NCBI GenBank assembly: GCA_025998735.1
Contig: BNWJ01000014.1
Span: 1-19,582 of the forward strand
DNA from: Alphaproteobacteria bacterium
Lineage (GTDB): Bacteria; Pseudomonadota; Alphaproteobacteria; UBA3830
Direction of reading: 5' to 3'
Length of the DNA: 19,582 nucleotides
Every line of letters starts with the position of its first letter. Within the stretch, counting starts at the first letter, position 1. Both the position numbers and the translations under genes were made by a program. This document shows positions 12,973 through 19,582 of this stretch, one piece after another. The notes under the pieces are model-generated. The model ran no database searches. It saw nothing but the letters and a program-made list of their open reading frames with translations, and had not been told where the DNA came from.

Positions 12973-13083
12973 TCAATAGTGAAGCTTCCACGGAATCGCG
13001 CATTTCCTTTTCGCCCCATCGCAAGCGCATCCGTTATGAATTTCCTCTCCCGCAACTTCGTGGTTCTGGATGACGAAAAGCAC
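12973..13083 (-). other. Possible 36-aa Cys-containing peptide after murJ
   Basis: Immediately after the murJ stop, the minus strand has a frame from GTG 13081-13083 (or TTG 13084-13086) to TGA 12973-12975. It encodes VLFVIQNHEVAGEEIHNGCACDG and a Lys/Arg tail with a further Cys. Composition is less AT-rich than the surrounding intergenic DNA, and the start is hydrophobic. No good ribosome binding site or known family is seen. It may be a fragment of a lost gene or chance. Confidence 0.2.
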
Positions 13084-13094
13084 CAAAATGCCTA

Positions 13095-14642
13095 CTATTT
13101 CCCCTCTTTTTCGAGATCCTTCATTTCGGCAAGGAACGCAAACGTCTTGGTAATCTTTCCGGCAAGACAGAAAACAACGACGCTTACGCCAGCCACTATC
13201 AGCAGCACGATTTTTGCGCCAAATCTATCAGAAAGACATGGAGTCGCGTAGATATTCATTAGAAATATGGATGCCAACATCACAGCTGAAATTACGATCT
13301 GCTTCAGGCATTCTTTTACCGTATTGCACTCTATTGTCACGGTTCCCAATCTCTTGAGCACAAACAGAAGATATATTCCATTGCACCATGAGGACAGCGA
13401 CGTCGCAAGAGCAATACCCGTGTGCTTCATGCATGGCATTAGGAGAACTATAAACAAAAGATTGGTTACGATGGATATAATTCCGCCGACTAACGGAGTC
13501 TTCGTGTCTTTGTGGGCGAAGAATGTTGTGGTAAGCACCTTGGTCATCATGTAAGATGGAAGTCCAAACGCAAAAGCCGCCAGCGCAGGAGCTGCCGCCG
13601 CAACTTGTTCCGGACCGAAATTTCCTCTTCCGTACATAGCTCCAGTTATTTCCTCTCCCAACGAAATAAACAAGACAGCAGCTGGAAGTGTAAATATGAA
13701 AGCAAAAAGAAGTCCAAGATTCATTTGTTTTTTGGCAGCGTGGCTATCTTTGGCATGTATGGCCTTTGTTAGCGGAGGAAGTAGAGCCGTGCTGAAAGCT
13801 ATTCCTAAGATTCCCAGCGGAAATTGATTGAGGTGATCTGTATAATAGAAGTACGAAACCGCTCCAGTAGGCAGAAACGACAGTACAACGAAATCTATTA
13901 TTACGTTCAGCTGCCAAACGCCAGCTCCGATAGCTCCGGAAACTAATTTTTTAAAGAACGTTTTTACCTCTTCCGTCATGGCTGATATGTTGAAGCCAAT
14001 GTTGAGTCCACATACTCGGACATTTATCCACAGGATAACTGCCTGAATTACTCCTCCAAGAAATACAGCCCATGCCATGGTATACGCGGCACTAGGAAAA
14101 CACAGAGCCCCCATAAATAGAGCTATAATCATGCAGATGTTCAACACCAATTGCACAGCCGCTGGCATTGCGTACCTATTTATGGTGTTTAGGACTCCAG
14201 TAAACAAAGCAACCAAGAAAGATGCAGCAATGTATGGCGAGCAAACTCTTCCCATGATAACCAAATGCTCAAATTTTTCCGACGCTGTATCTACTCCTGG
14301 CGCATAGCAAGATATGATATGCCTGAAAAAGATTAAACATATAATTGTTATAAACGAAACCAGAAACACCAGCCACGTCAACACTTGGGAGGCTATTTTT
14401 TCTGCTTCTTTCTGCCCCTTATCCTTTAGCGCATCGGAGAATATCGGAAGAAAAGATGCGTTGAAGGCTCCCTCGGCGAACAATTTTCTCAGCACTTGGG
14501 AGAACTTAAACGCGGTGGAAAACAAATCCGCAAACATTCCAGCTCCGAGAAACGCAGATTGGGCAATGTCTCGTGCTAGACTGCTTAGACGGTACGCAAG
14601 CGTCCACCCGCCGACAGTTACAACATTCTTTATCAAACTCAT
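13095..14642 (-). CDS. murJ: Lipid II flippase MurJ (MviN)
   Basis: MurJ moves lipid II from the inner to the outer face of the inner membrane for peptidoglycan synthesis. The 515-aa chain fits the family length and is hydrophobic throughout, with the pattern of about 14 membrane helices. The N-terminus has family signature residues: the TVGGWTLAYRLSSLARDI block, LGAGMFADLF, FSQVLRKLFAEGAFNASFLPIFS. Another conserved block is FPLGILGIAFSTALLPPLT in the middle. The start at 14640-14642 has AGAGGT 4 nt upstream. It is followed by a short spacer and the Ser-rich exported gene on the same strand. No truncation or insertion is seen. Confidence 0.95.
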   Translation of the reverse strand: MSLIKNVVTVGGWTLAYRLSSLARDIAQSAFLGAGMFADLFSTAFKFSQVLRKLFAEGAFNASFLPIFSDALKDKGQKEAEKIASQVLTWLVFLVSFITIICLIFFRHIISCYAPGVDTASEKFEHLVIMGRVCSPYIAASFLVALFTGVLNTINRYAMPAAVQLVLNICMIIALFMGALCFPSAAYTMAWAVFLGGVIQAVILWINVRVCGLNIGFNISAMTEEVKTFFKKLVSGAIGAGVWQLNVIIDFVVLSFLPTGAVSYFYYTDHLNQFPLGILGIAFSTALLPPLTKAIHAKDSHAAKKQMNLGLLFAFIFTLPAAVLFISLGEEITGAMYGRGNFGPEQVAAAAPALAAFAFGLPSYMMTKVLTTTFFAHKDTKTPLVGGIISIVTNLLFIVLLMPCMKHTGIALATSLSSWCNGIYLLFVLKRLGTVTIECNTVKECLKQIVISAVMLASIFLMNIYATPCLSDRFGAKIVLLIVAGVSVVVFCLAGKITKTFAFLAEMKDLEKEGK

Positions 14643-15245
14643 GACTACCTCTAAACACTAAACCTCTTTTTGATAACATGTAAGTTAATTCAATACAAGC
14701 GCTTACCAAACAGCATATCATAAAAACATCCACAAAATATGGAAGAAACAAGTATGCTTTGAAAGCCATGCTTATTGTTCCTACAAACTTTGGAATTTTC
14801 TTTTTCCTTGGTTATCAAACAGATATCAAGCTTTAATTTAGATCTTAACACCCCAGGAGTTTTGCAATGCTCTGATTTTTGAGTTGGTTTATAGGAGAAA
14901 TACGCCGCGAGTCCCTCTCCACCAGGTACCATAATATCAGGAAAAGATAAAATTTCCGTTAATGGTTGAAAATTTTTGTAATTTTAGCGATTTTTAACGC
15001 TTTTGTGGGAAAATGGTGCCTGATAGAAGAGGTCCTGCGTGCATCTGGGAATCTAAAAACTCGATAATTTCAGGGTTTCTACAAACTGCTGGGGTGGCAA
15101 GAATTTAGATACATCGATTCCAATAACTGATTGCATGATCACACCTGTATGTTAAAATGGAATTTGGAGCGGCTATCCTTGTTTACGAGGTCACTCTTAC
15201 GAGGCCCCTAAATACTGTGCAACCTGTTTCGAACGAGGCTTTCAA
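14643..15245. other. 603-bp intergenic stretch with mobile-element remnants
   Basis: No intact gene is supported. A minus-strand frame at 14690-14932 (starting MVPGGEGLAAYFSYKPT) is open for 80 codons but shows no family I can name and no clear ribosome binding site. At 14909-14924 GAGTCCCTCTCCACCA looks like the 3' end of a tRNA without the rest of the molecule. At 15104-15136 the minus strand encodes the first residues of an IS110-type transposase. Together these suggest a site of repeated insertion and decay between divergently transcribed murJ and the permease gene. Confidence 0.5.
15104..15136 (-). pseudogene. N-terminal remnant of an IS110-type transposase
   Basis: From ATG 15134-15136, with ACAGGTG 5 nt upstream as a Shine-Dalgarno, the frame reads MQSVIGIDVSK. 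This is the characteristic start of IS110-family transposases, whose first catalytic Asp sits in GIDVSK. Similarity ends after 11 codons, and the frame stops soon after. Only the 5' end of the insertion sequence is left. Short, but the motif together with a good ribosome binding site is persuasive. Confidence 0.5.
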
Positions 15246-16466
15246 GTGATGTCGTTGGCGTTTTTTTCAAAAAAGTTTTGTGTTGGACTTTCCTACGGCA
15301 CTTCTTTTCCTCTTACAATAGTGATTCTCGATTATTGGCTGAAGGAATGTGAAGTTTCCAATAGTGCAATCGGACTTTTTACATTGCTCCATCTACTATT
15401 TACGCTGAAATTCCTCTGGGGTCCAACGATTGATAATAGGGATATTCCGTTTTTATCAAAATTGCTTGGACGAGGCAAAAGTTGGGTGATCGCTAGTCAA
15501 TTGACTTTGATTTTTGGAATAGTGTGCATGGCGCATCTTGATCCGGGTTCCAATACGGTGGCGCTGATGTTTTTCGCATCCCTAATCTCGTTTGCAGACG
15601 GATGCCAAAATGTTGCCCTCTATCCATACCAAATATCCGATGTATCCCCAAAAGATCTTGGATACGTTGCCGGAGTAATAGGCTTTGGTCACCGGATAGG
15701 CGGTATTTTCACGAAATTCGTTACATTGCATATGGCGCATTTTTTCGGATGGACCATCGCCTATGAGTCCGCAGCGTTTTTGATATTTTTATGTATGATT
15801 TTCGCGTTGTTAATGCCAAATCCGAAACCGTCCGGCAGCGATGACTATAAAAACCTCTCGACTTTTAGTACCATGAAAAAAATCATCAAACAGATTATGG
15901 AAAGAGGAGATGGCCCCTATGTGCTGTTCATTTTGATCATGTACAAGGCAGCACCTTCCATGATCCAAAAGATGTCGCGTCCATTTTGTCTTGAGATGGG
16001 ATTTACAAAACTTGAAATAGCCAATGTCGTTCAACTTTTTGGATCGATTTCCATAATAATTGGCGGATTTATCGGAGGATTTTTGATAAATAAAATCGGC
16101 ACACGAAAAACGATGCTGTATGCCGGAATTCTGCGCATGCTGTCGTCCTATTTGTACATATTGCTGTGGTTATACGGCCCCGATACCAGAGTTCTAGGCA
16201 TTGTGGTATTTGTCGAAGGAATAATGGAGGGCGTTGCTGCCGCAGCGTTCTTGGCCTTTTTCTATGAATTATGCTCCGGAGGATCGCAATATGCATTGCT
16301 CAGTGCCATACGCGAATTGGGCGTCCTGTTATTCTCGTCCGTCTCCGGATTACTCGTAGATGGTGTTGGCTGGCTCGACTATTTTATCATTGTTCCCATA
16401 CTTTTTTTGCCCAGTCTGTGGATTTTGCACAAAGGACCAAAAAATCAAAGACTTGCTACGAAATAG
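15246..16466 (+). CDS. AmpG-like major facilitator permease
   Basis: A 406-aa membrane protein with about 12 hydrophobic helices. Near the N-terminus it has the AmpG-type arrangement GLSYGTSFPLTIVILDYWL...IGLFTLLHLLFTLKFLWGPTIDN, where AmpG proteins have a PYTLKFLWAP-[LI]-x-D block, then LGRGKSWVIASQ. AmpG imports anhydro-muropeptides from the periplasm for recycling; intracellular alphaproteobacteria often carry several AmpG-like copies with unproven substrates. Start is GTG 15246 or ATG 15249; GAGG at 15235-15238 fits the former slightly better (7 versus 10 nt). It converges with nrdD, leaving 184 bp between them. Substrate cannot be read from sequence. Confidence 0.78.
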   Translation: MMSLAFFSKKFCVGLSYGTSFPLTIVILDYWLKECEVSNSAIGLFTLLHLLFTLKFLWGPTIDNRDIPFLSKLLGRGKSWVIASQLTLIFGIVCMAHLDPGSNTVALMFFASLISFADGCQNVALYPYQISDVSPKDLGYVAGVIGFGHRIGGIFTKFVTLHMAHFFGWTIAYESAAFLIFLCMIFALLMPNPKPSGSDDYKNLSTFSTMKKIIKQIMERGDGPYVLFILIMYKAAPSMIQKMSRPFCLEMGFTKLEIANVVQLFGSISIIIGGFIGGFLINKIGTRKTMLYAGILRMLSSYLYILLWLYGPDTRVLGIVVFVEGIMEGVAAAAFLAFFYELCSGGSQYALLSAIRELGVLLFSSVSGLLVDGVGWLDYFIIVPILFLPSLWILHKGPKNQRLATK

Positions 16467-16650
16467 AAGCACAATATTGGACTGAAAACAACGTCCTACA
16501 CACAGCCGTTTCATCAGCCTTTTTGAGCGTTTTTGGCACCATCTACTTATAATCCAGAGACCATTGGATCGCAGGAGCATAGCGGCGTAAGGATCAAGAA
16601 AATCCAGCATCCTGTGTTATACTTTCGTAAAAACAAAAACATATGTGATT

Positions 16651-18699
16651 TCAGCCAGCCTTTGCAAGCCTTCCTTCTGCTTTTTTCTTCTCTATCAGCT
16701 CCGCATCACATTTTGGACAAAATCTATGCTCCCCGGCAATGTACTGATGCTTGGGACAGATGGAAAACGTAGGCGTAATTGTAAAATATGGTAGCTTGAA
16801 ATTCTCCACGACCTTTCGTACTAGTTTTCCGCAAACAGTTGCACTGGAGATTCTCTCGTTCATGTAAAGATGGAGAACCGTACCGCCGGTGTACTTCTTT
16901 TGTAATTCGTCCTGCAATGTAAGTGCCTCAAATGCATCGTCGGTGTAGTTGACAGGCAATTGACTGGAGTTTGTATAGTATGGTTTATCCTTGCAACCGG
17001 CCTGAAGTATTCCCGGATAGCGCTTCAGATCTTCCTTGGCGAAGCGATAAGTTGTTCCTTCCGCCGGAGTTGCCTCCAGATTGTACATGTGTCCGGTTTC
17101 CGTCTGGAACTTGATCAGAGTTTCACGGACTTTATCGAGAAAACGCACCGCCATTTCGTGACCTTTTGGCGTCGCGATGTGCTGCTTATCGTAAGTGAAG
17201 TTTCGAATCATTTCATTGATGCCGTTTACACCAATTGTGGAAAAATGGTTCTTGAATGTTCCCAGATATCTTTTGGTATACGGATATAACCCATTGTTCA
17301 GATACATCTGCACGACTTTTCTTTTGATTTCAAGACTTTGCTTGGCGTATTCCATGAGTTCCAGCATGCGATTTATCAGACCGTCCTCATCTCCCTTGTA
17401 TATGTAGCCAAGTCTTGCGCAATTTATCGTGACGACGCCAATGGATCCGGTTTGCTCAGCAGATCCAAAAAGACTGTTTCCGCGCTTGAGCAGCTCCCTC
17501 AGATCCAGCTGTAGCCGGCAGCACATGGATCTTACCATGGCGGGCGTTAAGTCAGAGTTTACGAAATTCTGGAAGTACGGAAGACCATATTTCGCTGTCA
17601 TTTCGAATAGAAGTTCGGCATTTTCGCTGTCCCAAATGAAATCTTTGGTTATGTTATAGGTTGGTATTGGGAACGTAAACACTCTTCCCTTTGAGTCACC
17701 GGTTGTCATAACTTCGATGTAGGCGCGATTCAGCATGTCCATTTCTTTCTGGAGATCGCCATAGGTGAAGTCCACCTCTTTTCCTCCGACCAGTGGGACT
17801 GCGTTTTTCAGATCGTCTGGGCAGACCCAATCGAACGTAAGATTGGTGAACGGCGTCTGCGTTCCCCATCTTGATGGAACGTTGAGATTATAAATGAGCT
17901 CCTGTATACACTGCCTTACATCGTCATAGGAAAGGTTATCGACTCTCACAAACGGTGCTAGATAGGTGTCAAACGAGCTAAACGCTTGAGCTCCCGCCCA
18001 TTCGTTTTGAAGGGTGCCGAGGAAGTTTACCATCTGACCGACAGCACTGGACAGATGCTTCGGTGGACTGGCCTCCACTCGTCCAAATACCCCGTTAAAG
18101 CCTTCATTTAGCAGCGTACGCAAAGACCATCCGGCGCAATACCCGGACAGCATATCTAAATCATGAATGTGAAAATCACCATTTCTGTGAGCTTCGGATA
18201 CTAACTTTGGATACACTCTATTTAGCCAATAGTTAGCTACCATTTTGCCGGATGTGTTTAATATCATTCCTCCCAGCGAATATCCCTGATTTGCATTTGC
18301 ATTAACGCGCCAATCCAGGCGCTCAAGATACTCATTTATGGAATGAACAACGTCAACGAAATTTTTTTTATCTTTCCGGAGCTGACCGTGTTTTTCTCTA
18401 TAAACAATGTAAGCTCTTGCGGTTTTAAAGTAATTTTCCCCTATCAAAACCTGTTCGACTATATCCTGAATCTGCTCAATATCAGGAAGCGCATCGTCGT
18501 ACTTGTGCTTTAGAACCTTCAATACTTTGAATGTTATATGCCTTGCTTCGGCTTCAGCGAATTCGCCTGTTTCCAGCCCGGCTTTTCTTATGGCATTTAC
18601 AATTTTTTCAGAATCAAATTCTACTTTTGTGCCGTCCCTTTTTATCACAAAAGTTGGGGCAGACTGATCGACATGAGACGACTTCTCAGAGGTTTGCAT
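16651..18699 (-). CDS. nrdD: Anaerobic ribonucleoside-triphosphate reductase NrdD lacking the glycyl-radical tail
   Basis: NrdD (class III) reduces ribonucleoside triphosphates without oxygen using a glycyl radical made by NrdG. The 682-aa frame has an ATP cone (about 15-105), the first active-site Cys in SGYCAGWSL (188), the thiyl-type MCCRLQLDL (392-400), TINCARLGY, GGTVLHLYM and the zinc ribbon CPKH...CPKC (648, 651, 661, 664). It then ends with 18 residues (DAELIEKKKAEGRLAKAG). Family members continue another 40-60 residues with an R-V-x-G-Y glycyl-radical motif and an ARP-like tail. That motif is absent here, and I do not find it in any minus-strand frame as far as 16550. The start has AGGAGAAG 4 nt upstream. 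The enzyme may be inactive or need a separate radical subunit. Confidence 0.9.
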   Translation of the reverse strand: MQTSEKSSHVDQSAPTFVIKRDGTKVEFDSEKIVNAIRKAGLETGEFAEAEARHITFKVLKVLKHKYDDALPDIEQIQDIVEQVLIGENYFKTARAYIVYREKHGQLRKDKKNFVDVVHSINEYLERLDWRVNANANQGYSLGGMILNTSGKMVANYWLNRVYPKLVSEAHRNGDFHIHDLDMLSGYCAGWSLRTLLNEGFNGVFGRVEASPPKHLSSAVGQMVNFLGTLQNEWAGAQAFSSFDTYLAPFVRVDNLSYDDVRQCIQELIYNLNVPSRWGTQTPFTNLTFDWVCPDDLKNAVPLVGGKEVDFTYGDLQKEMDMLNRAYIEVMTTGDSKGRVFTFPIPTYNITKDFIWDSENAELLFEMTAKYGLPYFQNFVNSDLTPAMVRSMCCRLQLDLRELLKRGNSLFGSAEQTGSIGVVTINCARLGYIYKGDEDGLINRMLELMEYAKQSLEIKRKVVQMYLNNGLYPYTKRYLGTFKNHFSTIGVNGINEMIRNFTYDKQHIATPKGHEMAVRFLDKVRETLIKFQTETGHMYNLEATPAEGTTYRFAKEDLKRYPGILQAGCKDKPYYTNSSQLPVNYTDDAFEALTLQDELQKKYTGGTVLHLYMNERISSATVCGKLVRKVVENFKLPYFTITPTFSICPKHQYIAGEHRFCPKCDAELIEKKKAEGRLAKAG

Positions 18700-18894
18700 A
18701 GAGCTTCTCCTATGTTTATTAGCTTGAAAAATAAGATATTACAAAAAAAAATTCAAAATCAATATATGTGGGATTATAGCATCCCAATGGCTATTTTACC
18801 ACACGCAATCGCTCTCAATATTTCTAAAAAAAACGTTGACATTGTTTTTGTTAGTATTTTTTTTATCAATGAAATGTAGGATATTTTATGTAGT

Positions 18895-19107
18895 ATGGAT
18901 ACGAATGCTATGCATTTTGATTGGCTAGACAAAAAAAATATATTGAAGCAAAAAAGCGCAGGGGCAACTATGGTAGAATACGTGCTGATAGCCAGTCTGA
19001 TGGTAGTTGCAACTGTTGCTGGATGGCGTATTGCAGGCGAAAAGCTTAAAAGTACATTGGGTATCGTAAGTAACACCATTGCAGAAAATCCAGGCAAGGA
19101 ACAGTAA
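18895..19107 (+). CDS. Flp-type (type IVb) pilin
   Basis: The 70-aa product has a short leader ending in SAG followed by ATMVEYVLIASLMVVATVAG. This gives the Flp prepilin-peptidase site G(23)/A(24) with Glu at +5 and Tyr at +6, and the hydrophobic pilin helix. Flp pilins are assembled by Tad secretion machinery into adhesive pili; no other tad gene is in the window. The start at 18895 has only AGGA about 14 nt upstream, and the in-frame ATG at 18910 has GGAT 9 nt upstream, so the start is uncertain. A TTGACA at 18836-18841 may be the -35 box. The last three codons belong to a repeat that recurs downstream at 19287. Confidence 0.85.
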   Translation: MDTNAMHFDWLDKKNILKQKSAGATMVEYVLIASLMVVATVAGWRIAGEKLKSTLGIVSNTIAENPGKEQ

Positions 19108-19197
19108 AGAAATAATCCGAACAAATTATTGAAACAACACGCAGAGACTCCATGCTTTGAAGAAAAAACATGCCCAGGTTATCCCTTAACTAATCCC
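19096..19197 (+). repeat. Direct repeat copy 1 (3' end of the pilin gene and downstream)
   Basis: AAGGAACAGTAAAGAAATAA begins in the last codons (K-E-Q-stop) of the pilin gene. About 102 bp are repeated at 19287-19388 with few changes, including the identical run ACAAATTATTGAAACAACAC. Confidence 0.88.
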
Positions 19198-19286
19198 AAT
19201 GTGTAAATGTTCAATACATGTGAGACGGAATATGTGTTTGAACCCTTACCACCCTTCTCGTCTTTTCATTCAAAATAAGATGTGCT

Positions 19287-19388
19287 AAGGAACAGTTAAG
19301 AAATAACTCGAACAAATTATTGAAACAACACGCAGAGACTCCGTGCTTTAAAGAAAAAAACATGCCCAGGTTATTCCTTAACTAATCC
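19287..19388 (+). repeat. Direct repeat copy 2
   Basis: Near-identical to 19096-19197, including CGCAGAGACTCC and CATGCCCAGGTTAT. It carries the former KEQ codons without a gene upstream, so it is a duplicated tail and not a second pilin. Confidence 0.88.
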
Positions 19389-19408
19389 TAAGCTGTTGAT
19401 GTATTTAA

Positions 19409-19582
19409 CCCAATGAGGAGGTATGCATCTTAGAAAAACAGGGTGCGTATCGGATTTTGTCAAAGTGCATTGAAAACAATCTAAAACAAAAGGTCCCAAA
19501 CATTGACCAAAGACTTATTCTCGCAATCTCAGATTGCGTTGCAGCAAGTCTCACGACCAAGAGCGTAAATTCTTACGAATGG
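19409..19582 (+). other. Unrecognised open frame running off the right edge
   Basis: Open for 58 codons after a TAA at 19406-19408, with no ATG in frame; a TTG within QGAYRILSK is one possible start. The peptide contains VPNIDQRLILAISDCVAASL and ends in NSYEW at the edge, a natural-looking composition. GAGGAGGT at 19415-19422 is in the right area but is followed by a different frame, so a frameshift or a rare start is possible. I do not recognise the family. Confidence 0.3.

Larger units (their letters stand above)
19198..19582. other. Pilin downstream region: mostly repeat, plus an open frame at the edge
   Basis: Between the two repeat copies (19198-19286) I see no gene. After copy 2 the DNA leads to the frame described at 19409. 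The strong GAGGAGGT at 19415-19422 suggests a translation start nearby, but the ATG immediately after it (19423) gives only 16 codons. Confidence 0.4.

Noticed and set aside
14909..14924. A tRNA-Ser gene suggested by GAGTCCCTCTCCACCA
   Set aside because: No matching T-stem, anticodon arm or 5' acceptor strand lies upstream. At most a fragment of a tRNA end.
16350..16610. Minus-strand frame downstream of nrdD as the missing NrdD C-terminus or a new gene
   Set aside because: It has no R-x-x-G-Y motif, largely overlaps the end of the permease gene, and its ATG has no spaced ribosome binding site.
18754..18772. NrdR box upstream of nrdD (CACATATATTGAT-like)
   Set aside because: Only one partial match in AT-rich DNA. 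NrdR sites usually come as two spaced boxes.

Overview
The window reads as a stretch of a moderately AT-rich alphaproteobacterial chromosome, most likely from a host-associated or intracellular lineage (Rickettsiales/Holosporales type). This rests on gene content, not on a marker gene: ftsK next to lolA, an MJ0042-type zinc-ribbon protein, murJ, an AmpG-like permease, a short ABC-F ATPase, a Flp pilin, many decayed insertion sequences, and a mevalonate-pathway gene (mvaD) that is unusual for this class. The taxonomic call is inference.

Layout. 1-1563: mobile-element graveyard. It holds the 3' end of an ISAzo13-type transposase, a 131-bp palindromic element, and an IS630 remnant with a 221-bp MITE nested in its left end. 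1564-3111 (+): folC, with two extra in-frame segments. 3140-3730 (-): three tandem copies of an unrecognised small gene, the last one broken. 3883-4018: a copied piece of folC abutting the end of lolA. 4014-8977 (-): lolA, ftsK, a zinc-ribbon membrane protein and a secreted proline-rich protein. 9117-9367: an IS end and a 46-aa entericidin-like lipoprotein gene that is easily overlooked. 9639-12164 (+): ABC-F ATPase, then mvaD carrying an in-frame palindromic insertion. 12216-14642 (-): a small exported Ser-rich protein with a clear terminator, then murJ. 14643-15245: IS remnants, including the first codons of an IS110-type transposase. 15246-16466 (+): AmpG-like permease. 16651-18699 (-): anaerobic ribonucleotide reductase, which lacks the expected C-terminal glycyl-radical segment. 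18895-19107 (+): Flp pilin, whose 3' end and downstream sequence are duplicated. The right edge holds an unrecognised open frame.

How the genes relate. Most are envelope or division functions (LolA, FtsK, MurJ, AmpG-like permease) and isoprenoid or nucleotide metabolism. FtsK, LolA and the zinc-ribbon gene are closely spaced on one strand and may be co-transcribed. MvaD makes isopentenyl diphosphate, which feeds undecaprenyl phosphate and so lipid II, the substrate of MurJ.

The most interesting theme is palindromic DNA inserted in frame into conserved genes. The clear case is mvaD, with a likely relative in the 5' region of lolA and a weaker candidate in folC. This resembles Rickettsia palindromic elements. 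The second main point is the apparent loss of the glycyl-radical tail from NrdD.
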